From RGIG7213 sp045540335 (lineage in GTDB: Bacteria; Bacillota; Clostridia; Oscillospirales; CAG-272), in the NCBI GenBank assembly GCA_045540335.1, contig JAZQHC010000037.1:5607-69606 (forward strand): DNA of 64,000 nt. The letters are read 5' to 3'. Positions 51,207-60,628 of this stretch are shown piece after piece; the stretch's first letter is position 1; the number at the start of each line of letters is the position of its first letter. The translations under genes were made by a program, and so were the position numbers. The notes below the pieces were generated by a model. It was not told where the DNA came from, did no database searches, and saw only the letters and a list, made by a program, of their open reading frames with translations.

Positions 51207-51232
51207 AACGATTTTAAAGGAAAGATAAAAAG

Positions 51233-52000
51233 ATGATAATTATCGGTGAAAAATTAAACAGCTCAATTCCCAAAACGATGCAGGCATACGCCAATCAAGA
51301 TGATGCGTACGTAATATCGCTTATCAAAGCGATGGCAGAAAACGGCGCAGATTACATAGACGTAAATACCGCGCTTTGCGAAGACGAAATATCAATGATG
51401 CAAAAAATCACCGCTTTCGTTTTGGAAAATACCTCTTGCGGCGTTGTGGTGGATTCGCCCGATATCAACGTTATTTGTAAATGTGCATCTCTTATAGATA
51501 ACAGGGATATTATCCTTAATTCCGTAAAATATGAAGAATTGCCCATTGCATTGCCCGTTATAAAAGGTAAAAACGCAGGCTTTGTTTGTATGCTTTGCCA
51601 GGATACGTTGGAAGAAAGGCTTGATGTAGCAGAAAAAACCGTTGCGTATGCCCGGCAAAACGGAATTTTAAAAGAAAAAATCTTCTTCGACGTGGCAACG
51701 CAATCAATAGCAACGGATAGCGAAAGCGCAATACTTTCGTTAAATACCATAAAAGCGATAAAAGATAAATGGTGCGATGTTAAAACCGTGTGCGGTCTTT
51801 CAAACGCTTCGTTCGGTTTGCCGAAAAGGGCAAGTATAAATTCCGCATATCTTACGTGTGCCGTTTGGCAAGGGCTTGACAGTGCGATTATGGATAACAC
51901 AAGCCCCGTTATGCAAATGGCTGTAAAAGCAGCAGAGGTAATTGCAGGAAAAGACGAGTACTGCATGGAATATATTAGTTATGTGAGAGAAAATCAATGA
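51233..52000 (+). CDS. Methyltetrahydrofolate:corrinoid methyltransferase-like pterin-binding protein
   Basis: A 255-residue TIM barrel of the AcsE/MeTr family: IIIGEKLNSS at the N terminus, GADYIDVNTA (folate contacts), VVDSPD, NSVKYEE, KIFFDVATQSIATDS, VCGLSNASFGLPKR and IMDNTSPVMQ near the C terminus. Known members move a methyl group between 5-methyltetrahydrofolate and a corrinoid protein. No corrinoid protein or acetyl-CoA synthase gene is nearby. It overlaps the SAH/MTA deaminase gene by four bases, which suggests a link to methyl-group or methionine metabolism. Confidence 0.85.
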   Translation: MIIIGEKLNSSIPKTMQAYANQDDAYVISLIKAMAENGADYIDVNTALCEDEISMMQKITAFVLENTSCGVVVDSPDINVICKCASLIDNRDIILNSVKYEELPIALPVIKGKNAGFVCMLCQDTLEERLDVAEKTVAYARQNGILKEKIFFDVATQSIATDSESAILSLNTIKAIKDKWCDVKTVCGLSNASFGLPKRASINSAYLTCAVWQGLDSAIMDNTSPVMQMAVKAAEVIAGKDEYCMEYISYVRENQ

Positions 52001-53289
52001 AAACCTTAATACAAAACATTACCGTAATTTATGAAAACGGCTCGTACGACGATAAAATGTACGTTGCATACGAAAACGATCGTTTTACCTATATTGGAAA
52101 AACGGCACCCGAAGGCGTATTTGACAGAAAAATAGACGGAAACGGCAAAATGATGATCCCCGGGCTTTATAACTGCCATACCCATACACCGATGACGCAT
52201 TTTCGCGGCATGGCAGAAGACCTTCCGCTTGACCGTTGGCTTAACGAGGCGATATTCCCCGCAGAGGATAAGCTTAACGGTCAGATAGCCGCACTCGGTA
52301 CGACGCTTTCATGCGCAGAGATGATCGCAAGCGGCACGGTATCAATGTCGGATATGTATTTTTTCTGTACCGACCTTGCCGATGCAATAGGCAAAACGGG
52401 TATGCGTGCCAATATCTGCAGAAGCGTTGTTGCATTTGATGAAGGTGCAGACGTTAAAAATGATCCGCGCATGGCAGAAGGGGTAGAGCTGTTTGAAAAA
52501 TTCAACGATACCTTTAACGGCAGAATAAAAACGGAAATGTCCGTTCATGCTGAATATACGAATACGGCAAAATCTTGCGAATATATAGCTTATCTTGCTG
52601 AAAAATACGGCTGCGGCGTGCACGTTCATTTATCGGAAACCGAAAAAGAACACGAAGAAGCAAAGCAACGCCGCCAAATGACAGCGTGCGAATTTTTCGA
52701 AAAAACAGGTCTGTTCAACAGCAGGGCAACAGCGGCGCATTGCGTATGGCTTGAAGACGGCGACGTTGATATTCTTGCAAAGCACGGTGTTTCAGTTGCA
52801 CATAACCCTATAAGCAATCTGAAGCTCGGTTCGGGCGTTGCACCGATTGAAAAGTTTGTAAATAAGGGTGTAAACGTCGTTTTGGGTACAGACGGCGCCG
52901 CATCAAATAACAGGTTAAGTATTATAAACGAAATGAATGCTGCCGCGCTGATCCATAGGGGCTTCGGCAGAAAAGCAGATTTTCCGCGTGTTGATTCAAT
53001 AGTTCCAATGGCTACCGTCAACGGTGCAAAAGCACAGGGCAGGGAAAACTGCGGAAGAATAAAAGAAGGCTTCAAGGCAGATTTTGCTTTGATAGACGTA
53101 ACAAGATGTCACAATTTCCCGTCTTTTTCACCTATAAACACTTTGATATACACGGTTTATTCAACCGACGTTTGTATGACGGTGTGCGACGGCGAAACTC
53201 TTTACGAAAACGGTGTATTTAAAACGATAGATATTGAAAAACTTACGTTTGATATGAAAAGGTATAAATCTCTGTTTGCGGAGGGTTAA
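51997..53289 (+). CDS. Amidohydrolase, S-adenosylhomocysteine / methylthioadenosine deaminase type
   Basis: A 430-residue metal-dependent deaminase of the ATZ/TRZ family. Ligands visible are HTHTPMTHFRG (residues about 61-71), VHAEYT (about 187), VHVHLSETEKEHEE (about 209-222), AAHCVWL and LGTDGAASNNRLS (about 289-301). This set resembles MtaD-type enzymes that convert SAH to S-inosylhomocysteine, or methylthioadenosine to methylthioinosine. Translational coupling to the pterin methyltransferase suggests disposal of SAH after methyl transfer, which is inference. Guanine or cytosine deaminase activity is less likely by motif. Confidence 0.83.
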   Translation: MKTLIQNITVIYENGSYDDKMYVAYENDRFTYIGKTAPEGVFDRKIDGNGKMMIPGLYNCHTHTPMTHFRGMAEDLPLDRWLNEAIFPAEDKLNGQIAALGTTLSCAEMIASGTVSMSDMYFFCTDLADAIGKTGMRANICRSVVAFDEGADVKNDPRMAEGVELFEKFNDTFNGRIKTEMSVHAEYTNTAKSCEYIAYLAEKYGCGVHVHLSETEKEHEEAKQRRQMTACEFFEKTGLFNSRATAAHCVWLEDGDVDILAKHGVSVAHNPISNLKLGSGVAPIEKFVNKGVNVVLGTDGAASNNRLSIINEMNAAALIHRGFGRKADFPRVDSIVPMATVNGAKAQGRENCGRIKEGFKADFALIDVTRCHNFPSFSPINTLIYTVYSTDVCMTVCDGETLYENGVFKTIDIEKLTFDMKRYKSLFAEG

Positions 53290-54873
53290 TTGAAAACCGA
53301 TAAAAAAAACACCCTTATTTCGGGTGTGTTCATACTTACTGCGGCTAATTTGCTTGTAAAGGTTATAGGCCTTGTTTTTAAAATACCCATTCAGCGCCTT
53401 ATAGGTGACGAGGGTATGGGATACTTCAATATGGCGTATAACATTTATTCGTGGCTGTACCTCGTTTCAACGGCAGGGCTTCCCGTTGCGATATCCGTAA
53501 TGGTAAGCGCGCAAAACGCAAAGGGCTATGGGAAAAACGCAAAAAAAGTGTTTTCCGTTGCCGTTGGGCTGTTTTCGATAATAGGCTTGGCGTGTGCGCT
53601 TTCAATGTTTCTTTTTTCACGCAAAATAGCAAGCGCCGTCGAAATGGAAAATGCGTATCTCTGCGCTATGGCGATTGCCCCTACGTTGTTTTTTGTGTGT
53701 ATTTCCTCTGCTGTGCGCGGATATTTTCAAGGGTTTGGCAATATGGCTGTAACGGCGGTTTCGCAGGTTACGGAATCGGCAGGTAAGGTGATTTTCGGCC
53801 TTATTTTTGCAATTTACTCTATATCAAAGGGGTACCCTGTTTACGTAACTGCGGCATTTGCAATCAGCGGCGTTACCGTTGGAACGTTTCTTTCAATGGT
53901 GTTTTGCATAATTTGTAAGTCGTTTTTCTCGCCAAAATTAACAGGCGATGGCGATATTTCAAGAAAAACCGTTTTCAAACAGCTTATATCGGTTGCTTTT
54001 CCCATAACTGTATCTTCATCTATAATAGGCCTGATAAACGTGGTAGATACGGTGATTTCGGCAAGCCGCCTGCAGGATATCGGGTATTCACAAATACAAG
54101 CAACGGAAATATACGGAAACTATACAACGCTTGCCGTTTCGCTTTTCAATATGCCCACGGTGCTTATATACCCAATTGCCTGTGCGGTCGTTCCGCACCT
54201 TACGAAAATATTTACCATGGGTAAAAATGCAGAAAAGGTAATTTCTTCGACGGTTAAAACCGCTTGCGTAATTTCTGCCCCGTGTGCCGTTGGCCTTGGT
54301 GTGTTATCATATAACATACTTTCGCTGCTTTTTTTAAAAAGCTCTGCCGCGCTTGCCGCGCCTATGCTTACTGCACTTGCCCCGTCGGTGTTTTTCTGTG
54401 CAATGCTTTCGGTTACAAACAGCGTTCTGCAAGCATCGTCAAATGAACGGCTTCCCATTATTTCAATGATAACCGGTATAGCGGTAAAGCTTATCTCATC
54501 GTATATTCTTATAGGAATACCGCAAATAGGCAGGCTGGGCATTCCGCTTGGCACGTGTCTTTGCTATCTTGTAATAATAATAATGAATTTTATATTTATG
54601 TGCAAAAAAACACACGTTTCCTTCAACGTTTTCCAAACTTTTGTAAAGCCTGCTGTCTGTGCGTCGATTTGCGGCGCCTCGGCGTATTTTTCAAATCTTG
54701 CCGTTATGAAGTTTACAGATTCGTCATTTGCGGTTTTTCTGCCGATATTTGCAGCCGTTACGGTGTATGCAGTTTGCATATTTAAAACGAAAACGGTGGA
54801 TAAATACGATATTTTGTATCTGCCCAAGGGCGAAAAAATTTGTTCAATTCTTGAAAAATTTAAATTGATATAA
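53290..54873 (+). CDS. MATE-like flippase (SpoVB / polysaccharide exporter family)
   Basis: A 527-residue membrane protein with about 14 membrane segments. The opening LISGVFILTAANLLVKVIGLVFKIPIQRLIGDEGMGYFNMAYNIYSWL is divided between segment 1 and a loop typical of SpoVB and related lipid-linked-sugar flippases of the MOP superfamily. It starts with TTG directly after the previous stop codon, with GGAGGG eight bases upstream. It may move cell-wall or capsule precursors; SpoVB in spores is one possibility, and the downstream glycosyltransferases another. Confidence 0.82.
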   Translation: MKTDKKNTLISGVFILTAANLLVKVIGLVFKIPIQRLIGDEGMGYFNMAYNIYSWLYLVSTAGLPVAISVMVSAQNAKGYGKNAKKVFSVAVGLFSIIGLACALSMFLFSRKIASAVEMENAYLCAMAIAPTLFFVCISSAVRGYFQGFGNMAVTAVSQVTESAGKVIFGLIFAIYSISKGYPVYVTAAFAISGVTVGTFLSMVFCIICKSFFSPKLTGDGDISRKTVFKQLISVAFPITVSSSIIGLINVVDTVISASRLQDIGYSQIQATEIYGNYTTLAVSLFNMPTVLIYPIACAVVPHLTKIFTMGKNAEKVISSTVKTACVISAPCAVGLGVLSYNILSLLFLKSSAALAAPMLTALAPSVFFCAMLSVTNSVLQASSNERLPIISMITGIAVKLISSYILIGIPQIGRLGIPLGTCLCYLVIIIMNFIFMCKKTHVSFNVFQTFVKPAVCASICGASAYFSNLAVMKFTDSSFAVFLPIFAAVTVYAVCIFKTKTVDKYDILYLPKGEKICSILEKFKLI

Positions 54874-54883
54874 GGAAGAAAAA

Positions 54884-55552
54884 ATGGATAAAAAAACGGA
54901 ACTTAAAAACAAAACCAATTATACCTTCGACGATCTTCTTTCTGTGTTGAAAATTTTGCGTTCTCCGGGCGGATGTCCGTGGGATGCCGAGCAAACGCAC
55001 CAATCCATAAGAGGGAATTTTATTGAAGAAGTGTACGAGGCTATCGAGGGCATCGACAATAACGATGATGAAATAATGAAAGAAGAGCTTGGCGACGTTC
55101 TTTTACAGGTCGTTTTTCACGCACAGATCGCCGCTGACGACGGCAGATACAATATCCACGACGTTATCAACGGCATCTGCCGAAAATTGATAATTCGCCA
55201 CCCGCACGTTTTCGGTGACGTTACAGTTGGTTCTACAGAAGAGGTGCTTTCAAATTGGAATGCCATAAAAATGCAAACGAAAGGACAAAGCACCGCGAAA
55301 GAATCTGTTGAAGGCATATCAAAATCTCTTCCCTCACTGGTAAGAAGTGAAAAAATAGCATCAAAGCTTCATAAATATGGCGCACCGTACGCCACAAAAG
55401 ATGATATTATCACTTTAAGTAAAGAACTTGACGGCGAAGAAAGCGTCGGAAAATTATTGTATGCAATCACATCATATGCAAAATCTCTTGAAATTGACGG
55501 CGAACAATCACTTTACAACGAATGTGGCCGCATTGCGGAGGATATGAAATAA
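54884..55552 (+). CDS. mazG: Nucleoside triphosphate pyrophosphohydrolase MazG
   Basis: A 222-residue all-alpha NTP pyrophosphatase. The first domain has GGCPWDAEQTHQSIR (about residues 29-43) and EEVYEAIEGIDNNDDEIMKEELGDVLLQVVFHA with the paired EExxE / ExxD metal ligands. A second degenerate domain follows (LPSLVRSEKIASKLHKYG). E. coli MazG has 263 residues, so the C-terminal domain is reduced. In Firmicutes mazG usually sits between spoVB-like and hup genes; here the flippase precedes it but glycosyltransferases follow. Confidence 0.92.
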   Translation: MDKKTELKNKTNYTFDDLLSVLKILRSPGGCPWDAEQTHQSIRGNFIEEVYEAIEGIDNNDDEIMKEELGDVLLQVVFHAQIAADDGRYNIHDVINGICRKLIIRHPHVFGDVTVGSTEEVLSNWNAIKMQTKGQSTAKESVEGISKSLPSLVRSEKIASKLHKYGAPYATKDDIITLSKELDGEESVGKLLYAITSYAKSLEIDGEQSLYNECGRIAEDMK

Positions 55553-55553
55553 G

Positions 55554-56531
55554 ATGCTTTTTAGGATTTTTAATCTTATTCGCAGATGCTTTAAGGCACT
55601 TGTTGGTTATTTTCCGGATGCTAAAAAATTCGGTTTTAAAACCGCATTTTATATGTGGAAAGAATTCGTTTTTCCCGGAAGAAAGAATAAAAATTATATA
55701 AATGCAGTTGCAAAATACGTCGATAAATTTCTTGAACCTCTTACGGAAAAATATAAGGCAGGCGAATGGGAAAAAAATCCTGTAAAAAAGCATGATTTTG
55801 CCGGTAAAACACCGATATTCGTTTGTTGGTGGCAGGGGGAAGAAAAAATGCCCCCCATTGTTAAAGCTTGCTATGAAAGGCTTAAAAGCAAAATACCGGA
55901 AACTGCTGTTCTTTGTCTTTTAACCGAGGATAATTATACAAGCTATGTTGATCTGCCTAAAATTGTAATTGAAAAATATAACAATAAAAATATAACTCTT
56001 GTACATTTGACAGATATTTTGAGATACGCTTTGGCGCGTACGTATGGCGGTATGTGGATAGACAGCACCGTGTTTTTAACTGACGGGTTTGAATTTGACT
56101 TTCTTCAAAAGCCGTACTATACGCAAAGATTTAAAAGTGCCGAGGACTGCCCCGGCGAAGCTTGTATGGGCAAATGGTGCAATTTCTTCTTTTGCGGACA
56201 AACTAATAATATGTTGTTTTCGTATGTTTACGACGCACTTATATATTGGTGGGAAAAACACGATCGTCTTATTGATTATGTACTGGTTGATTATCTTATA
56301 AGAGCTGCATATTTTAATTTACAAAATGTAAAAGCTACTATTGATGAAATACCGCCAAATAATGAAAATATGTGGAATATGATAAGACGGCTAAATGAAC
56401 CGTATGACGAGCAGCAGTTTGCAAGCCTTACCGCTTCCTGCGGCTTCTTCAAGCTTTCTTATCAAGGAAATCTGATTGAACGGTTAGCAGATGGCAGAAA
56501 AACTGTATATGCCCATATAATAGGCAAATAG
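55554..56531 (+). CDS. Capsular polysaccharide synthesis-type glycosyltransferase
   Basis: A 325-residue protein of the GT32-like Caps_synth group. Key features: IFVCWWQGEEKMPPIVKACYERLK (about 83-106), DILRYALARTYGGMWIDSTVFLT with a DxD-like YGGMWIDS, and a C-terminal domain with GKWCNFFFCG. Its ATG comes one base after the mazG stop, with GGAGG upstream. Base composition of this and the next two genes looks more A+T-rich and less uniform than the housekeeping block, hinting at a variable surface-glycan locus. The acceptor is unknown. Confidence 0.8.
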   Translation: MLFRIFNLIRRCFKALVGYFPDAKKFGFKTAFYMWKEFVFPGRKNKNYINAVAKYVDKFLEPLTEKYKAGEWEKNPVKKHDFAGKTPIFVCWWQGEEKMPPIVKACYERLKSKIPETAVLCLLTEDNYTSYVDLPKIVIEKYNNKNITLVHLTDILRYALARTYGGMWIDSTVFLTDGFEFDFLQKPYYTQRFKSAEDCPGEACMGKWCNFFFCGQTNNMLFSYVYDALIYWWEKHDRLIDYVLVDYLIRAAYFNLQNVKATIDEIPPNNENMWNMIRRLNEPYDEQQFASLTASCGFFKLSYQGNLIERLADGRKTVYAHIIGK

Positions 56532-56540
56532 GAGAATACA

Positions 56541-57530
56541 ATGGCTAAGGTTAGCGTGATAGTACCCGTTTATAATGCTGAAAAATATTTGTTAGACTGT
56601 GTTAAAAGCATTCAATCACAAACACACACCGACCTTGAAATAATTCTTGTTGACGATGGAAGCCCGGATAGTTGTCCGTCTATATGCGATGCACTTGCGC
56701 AAGAGGATCAAAGAATAGTAGTTATACATAAGCAAAACGGCGGTGTTTCTTCGGCGAGAAATGCAGGACTTGATGCAATGAGCGGTGACTACGTTTGCTT
56801 TGTTGATTCTGATGATATGCTGCAGCCTGAGTTTGTATTATTTCTTTTGAAGGGTTGCGAAGAAAATAATTGTAAAATGGCATATTGCAATATGCTGCGT
56901 TTTGCCGAAACTTCGGAAATTCATGGCGTGTCACCGGTGTTTAGTGATCAAGAATCCAAGATGTTTGATACTAAATATGCGATTGAGAATTTTTTTAACA
57001 CGTGGATGTGTCCGTACGTGTGTAATAAGCTAATAAAGAGCGAATTGCTTGAAAATATCCGTTTTCCCGATGCTGCACGTGCAGAAGATCTTTATGTGGT
57101 TTTCAGCTTGCTTAAAAAAGATTTTAATATTTTCGGTATGAAGTATTGCAGGTTGTACTGTTACCGAAATACGCCCAATAGTGCGATGACTAATAAGAGC
57201 CTCGCTGTTGACGATATAAAAATCAGGCTTAACGTATTTGAATGGCTAAGAATGCTGAAGGGATGCGAACGTACAAAGTACCGATTTGCAACACAAACTC
57301 GTGGGATTTTGATAGATATCATTCCCGTTCGTCCGAATAATGTTACGCCTGAATATAAAAATGAAATTTTGATGCTTGCGCGAAGATCCGTGAAGGAAAT
57401 GTTTCTTGAAGTAAAGATGCCTTTTTATAAGCGAATACAATATTATTTATTGTATATTTCCCCAACTTCTTGGCTATTTGCAAGAAGAGTAATTCAAAAG
57501 GTATTTAAAATATCCATGTATAGAGGTTGA
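56541..57530 (+). CDS. Family 2 glycosyltransferase
   Basis: A 329-residue GT-A enzyme: VSVIVPVYNAEKYL at the N terminus, IILVDDGSPD (first Asp pair), QNGGVSSARNAGLDAMSGDYVCFVDSDDMLQPE with the DSDD metal motif (about residues 89-92), and RAEDLYVVFSLL. The C-terminal third carries amphipathic helices. It begins nine bases after the previous glycosyltransferase. Probably adds a sugar to a surface polysaccharide; donor and acceptor cannot be told. Confidence 0.88.
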   Translation: MAKVSVIVPVYNAEKYLLDCVKSIQSQTHTDLEIILVDDGSPDSCPSICDALAQEDQRIVVIHKQNGGVSSARNAGLDAMSGDYVCFVDSDDMLQPEFVLFLLKGCEENNCKMAYCNMLRFAETSEIHGVSPVFSDQESKMFDTKYAIENFFNTWMCPYVCNKLIKSELLENIRFPDAARAEDLYVVFSLLKKDFNIFGMKYCRLYCYRNTPNSAMTNKSLAVDDIKIRLNVFEWLRMLKGCERTKYRFATQTRGILIDIIPVRPNNVTPEYKNEILMLARRSVKEMFLEVKMPFYKRIQYYLLYISPTSWLFARRVIQKVFKISMYRG

Positions 57531-57531
57531 T

Positions 57532-58542
57532 ATGTGTAAAGTAAGTGTCTTAATGCCTGTTTATAACAGCGAAAAGTACTTGAATAAAGCTATTGACAGC
57601 ATTTTGGGACAAACCTTTGAGAACTTTGAATTTATAATAATAGACGACTGTTCTACCGATAACTCGCTTAAAATAATTGAAAGCTATACCGATAAAAGAA
57701 TCAAGCTTTTGAAAAACGACGTGAATTGCGGAATATGTAAAACGCTTAACAAAGGGCTTTTGCATTGCACGGGCGAATATATTGCACGAATGGATTCTGA
57801 CGATATATCATCCTGCCAAAGATTTGAAAAGCAGGTGAAATATCTTGATGAAAACCCGCACGTAGGTGTGGTCGGCTCTTCGATAACGATAATCGACGAA
57901 AACGATCGCGAACAAAGAGTTTCGCATTTTTCGGATTCTGTTGAAAATATGCGCGTCGATATGTTTTTTGCGTGCGGCGTTGCCCACCCGTCAACGATGA
58001 TAAGAAAAGATGCGTTTGATAATGCCGGAGGATACGATCACGATTTTTCGGGCGTTGAAGACCATGAAATGTGGTGCAGAATACTTGATAAATACCAGAT
58101 CGTTTCGTTGCGCGAAACACTTCTTAAATACCGCGTTCATGAAAAACAAATAACGCAAAATCCATCCCCTCAGCTGCTTGAAAAGGTTAAGGTTATGAAA
58201 AGACGGCAAGTAAAGCGCATATCCGCAGAGCTTACGGAAGATGAATTTCTTGCTTATTTTGATTCGTGCTGCGGACGGGGCAGGGTGGAATATAAATACG
58301 TTAGTGATCTTAATAACGCCTTTGAAAAGGTTATAAAAGCAAATTCCGTATGCAAATATTATAACGAAGATATTTTAAAATGCACCATGGCAAACATCAT
58401 AATGGGGTGGTGCAGTGCGCTGGATAAGAACGATCGCGAAACGGTAATATCAAATACGTCTTTGTTTAATAAGCGTACGTTTAAAAAGATCATGCTTGGG
58501 CGAAGCATTAAGAATGCCTTAAGACGGATCGTAAAGAAGTAA
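57532..58542 (+). CDS. Family 2 glycosyltransferase
   Basis: A 336-residue GT-A enzyme: VSVLMPVYNSEKYLNKAIDS, FIIIDDCSTDNS, NCGICKTLNKGLLHCTGEYIARMDSDDI (DSDD at about residue 86) and GVEDHEMWCRIL. It begins one base after the preceding stop, so the three transferases form one transcription unit. A long C-terminal helical region follows the catalytic domain. The next gene is convergent. Confidence 0.88.
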   Translation: MCKVSVLMPVYNSEKYLNKAIDSILGQTFENFEFIIIDDCSTDNSLKIIESYTDKRIKLLKNDVNCGICKTLNKGLLHCTGEYIARMDSDDISSCQRFEKQVKYLDENPHVGVVGSSITIIDENDREQRVSHFSDSVENMRVDMFFACGVAHPSTMIRKDAFDNAGGYDHDFSGVEDHEMWCRILDKYQIVSLRETLLKYRVHEKQITQNPSPQLLEKVKVMKRRQVKRISAELTEDEFLAYFDSCCGRGRVEYKYVSDLNNAFEKVIKANSVCKYYNEDILKCTMANIIMGWCSALDKNDRETVISNTSLFNKRTFKKIMLGRSIKNALRRIVKK

Positions 58543-58572
58543 AAAAGATGCGGAACGTTAACGTTCCGCATC
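58541..58572 (-). terminator. Terminator formed by a 26-base perfect palindrome
   Basis: Positions 58547-58572 are their own reverse complement. On the minus strand they are followed by six T, giving a terminator for the Mrp gene; on the plus strand no T run follows. Confidence 0.75.
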
Positions 58573-58582
58573 AGTTTGATAT

Positions 58583-59404
58583 TTACGCTTTTTCTACCGC
58601 ATCTGCGGCTTTTTCCATATGGTCGCCTTCGAAAAGCTCGATAAGGCCCTTGTCGCATTGATTTGCAAAATCCGGGTTTATCGGTATCTGCGCCAATACG
58701 GGTACGCCGAGGGCGTCTGCCTCTTCATGTACGCGGCTTTTTCCGTATATCTCAATGCGTTTTTTGCAATCGGGACATTCTAAATAACTGAAGTTTTCAA
58801 CAAGACCCAATATGGGTATGTTCATCATTTTTGCCATCTCTGCAGCTTTGCCCACGATAAGGGAAACAAGCTCCTGCGGGGAGGTTACTATAATTATACC
58901 GTCAACAGGCAGTGATTGAAAAACCGTTAACGGAACGTCACCCGTTCCCGGGGGCATATCAACAAACATAAAATCTACTTCGCCCCAAAGAACGTCAGTC
59001 CAGAATTGCTTTACCGTTCCCGCTATAACCGGGCCGCGCCAGATAACGGGCGTTCTTTCGTCTTCCAAAAGCAGGTTTAAAGACATAACTTCAATGCCGG
59101 TTTTGGTAACGAATGGGAATATATTTTCTCCATCACCGTCGCAAATGCCGTGAAGCCCAAACGATTTTGGAATAGACGGGCCTGTGATATCCGCATCCAT
59201 AATGGCGGTGCGATAGCCCCTGCGTTGCATTACGGTGGCAAGCATCGAGGTAACCAAGGATTTACCTACGCCGCCCTTTCCGCTGACAACGCCGATAACT
59301 TTTTTTACATGAGAGTGCTTGTTTTGCGGTTCGTATTGCGGCTTTTTAGAGCTGCAATTTGCAGAGCAAGACGAACAATCATGTGTGCATTCTTCGTTTG
59401 CCAT
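58583..59404 (-). CDS. Mrp/NBP35-family iron-sulfur carrier ATPase
   Basis: A 273-residue P-loop protein. It starts with a Cys-rich tail (Cys at about residues 5, 9, 12 and 16), like NBP35, then VVSGKGGVGKSLVTSML (deviant Walker A, about 38-54), AIMDADITGPSIPKSFG, FMFVDMPPGTGDVPLT and, near the C terminus, LECPDCKKRIEIYG with the CPxC cluster-binding pair. Family members bind and deliver [4Fe-4S] clusters. GAAAGTG precedes the ATG; its promoter faces that of the radical SAM gene. Confidence 0.9.
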   Translation of the reverse strand: MANEECTHDCSSCSANCSSKKPQYEPQNKHSHVKKVIGVVSGKGGVGKSLVTSMLATVMQRRGYRTAIMDADITGPSIPKSFGLHGICDGDGENIFPFVTKTGIEVMSLNLLLEDERTPVIWRGPVIAGTVKQFWTDVLWGEVDFMFVDMPPGTGDVPLTVFQSLPVDGIIIVTSPQELVSLIVGKAAEMAKMMNIPILGLVENFSYLECPDCKKRIEIYGKSRVHEEADALGVPVLAQIPINPDFANQCDKGLIELFEGDHMEKAADAVEKA

Positions 59405-59440
59405 ATCATTTTCACTTTCTTATTACATTATTTATTCTAC

Positions 59441-59468
59441 ATTATATACCTAATTTTCACTTTATCAA
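59441..59468 (-). promoter_or_regulatory. Promoter of the Mrp gene
   Basis: Minus-strand TTGATA (59463-59468), a 16-base spacer and TATAAT (59441-59446). Confidence 0.65.
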
Positions 59469-59545
59469 TGAAATTATTATATATAATTTTTAAACATTGA
59501 CCGATTTATTCATATCTTTGGAATAAAAAAGGAATTTTTACACAG

Positions 59546-60508
59546 ATGAAAATAACACAAAAAGATAAAAACCCGTTTAAGTATTCAGACAGTAATAAAC
59601 GCTATCACACGTATGATTATTATATAAAGCATACGTTTGGAAAAAAATGTGCAAAGATCCCGTTGGATTGCGGGTTTACTTGCCCCAATATAGACGGAAC
59701 CGTCGGCTTCGGTGGCTGTATTTATTGTTCTGACAGAGGGGCTGGGGAATTTGCGTGTTCGCCCGCTTTATCGGTTACCGAACAACTTAATAAAACGCGC
59801 CTCGTTATGGAAAAGAAATGGGCAAACTGCGGTATAATACCGTATTTTCAAGCGCATACGAATACGCACGCCCCGCTTGAGGTGCTTAAGCAAAAATATA
59901 CGGAAGCCTTGGATTATCCCGATACGGTTGCAGTAAATATCGCCACGCGTGCCGATGCTTTGCCAAGCGAGGTGTGCGACTATCTTGCACAGATAGCCGA
60001 GAAAACCGTTCTTACAGTTGAACTGGGCCTTCAAACCGCCCACGATGAAACGGCTGATTTCATTAACAGATGCCATACAACCGCGGATTTTGTAAAAGGG
60101 TTTGAAAAATTAAAAAGCGCAAGCGAAAAAATAAACGTATGCGTTCACATAATAAACGGTCTTCCGCACGAAGATGAAGAAATGATGAAGCAAACAGCGC
60201 GCTTCGTTTCATCGCTGAAGCCGGAATTCGTTAAAATACACTCGCTTCACGTTATAGAGAATACTCCGTTGGCACAGATGTATAAAGACGGTAAAATAGA
60301 GCTTCTTTCCATGCAGCAGTACGTTGATATAACGGTTGAGCAAATACGTATGATGCCGCCGAAAACCGTTATTGCAAGGGTAACGGGCGATGCGGAAAGA
60401 TCTATGCTTGTAGCGCCTTTGTGGGGGATTAAAAAAACGTGCGTTATAAATGAAATAGATAAAACCTTCTATTCAAAAAATGCTTGCCAGGGGGATATGA
60501 TCAAGTAA
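59546..60508 (+). CDS. Radical SAM protein, YhcC/TIGR01212 type
   Basis: A 320-residue radical SAM protein. Its motif is longer than classical: CGFTCPNIDGTVGFGGCIYCSDRGAG, which contains a Cys-X4-Cys-like spacing extended before CIYC, the pattern of the YhcC group. Further conserved pieces are YFQAHTNTHAP, IATRADALP, VELGLQTAHDETADFINRCHT and HIINGLPHEDEEMM. The reaction is not established for this family. It diverges from the Mrp iron-sulfur carrier gene, which could supply its cluster. Confidence 0.87.
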   Translation: MKITQKDKNPFKYSDSNKRYHTYDYYIKHTFGKKCAKIPLDCGFTCPNIDGTVGFGGCIYCSDRGAGEFACSPALSVTEQLNKTRLVMEKKWANCGIIPYFQAHTNTHAPLEVLKQKYTEALDYPDTVAVNIATRADALPSEVCDYLAQIAEKTVLTVELGLQTAHDETADFINRCHTTADFVKGFEKLKSASEKINVCVHIINGLPHEDEEMMKQTARFVSSLKPEFVKIHSLHVIENTPLAQMYKDGKIELLSMQQYVDITVEQIRMMPPKTVIARVTGDAERSMLVAPLWGIKKTCVINEIDKTFYSKNACQGDMIK

Positions 60509-60559
60509 ATTTTACAGGTGAATTTTATTGAAAATTTATCAAGCTTGTTCAAATATCTA

Positions 60560-60588
60560 TTGCAATTTTTAAAGAAGTATGATATTAT
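60560..60588 (+). promoter_or_regulatory. Sigma-A promoter of the 60629-63181 gene group
   Basis: TTGCAA (60560-60565), a 17-base spacer and TATTAT (60583-60588). An ACAGGAGG ribosome site follows 8 bases before ATG 60629. Confidence 0.75.
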
Positions 60589-60628
60589 ATACAAACAGAT
60601 GATGCTGTTTTACTTACAGGAGGATATT

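Noticed and set aside
51207..51232. SAM, SAH or cobalamin riboswitch before the methyltransferase
   Set aside because: The gap is only 26 bases, too short for any of these.
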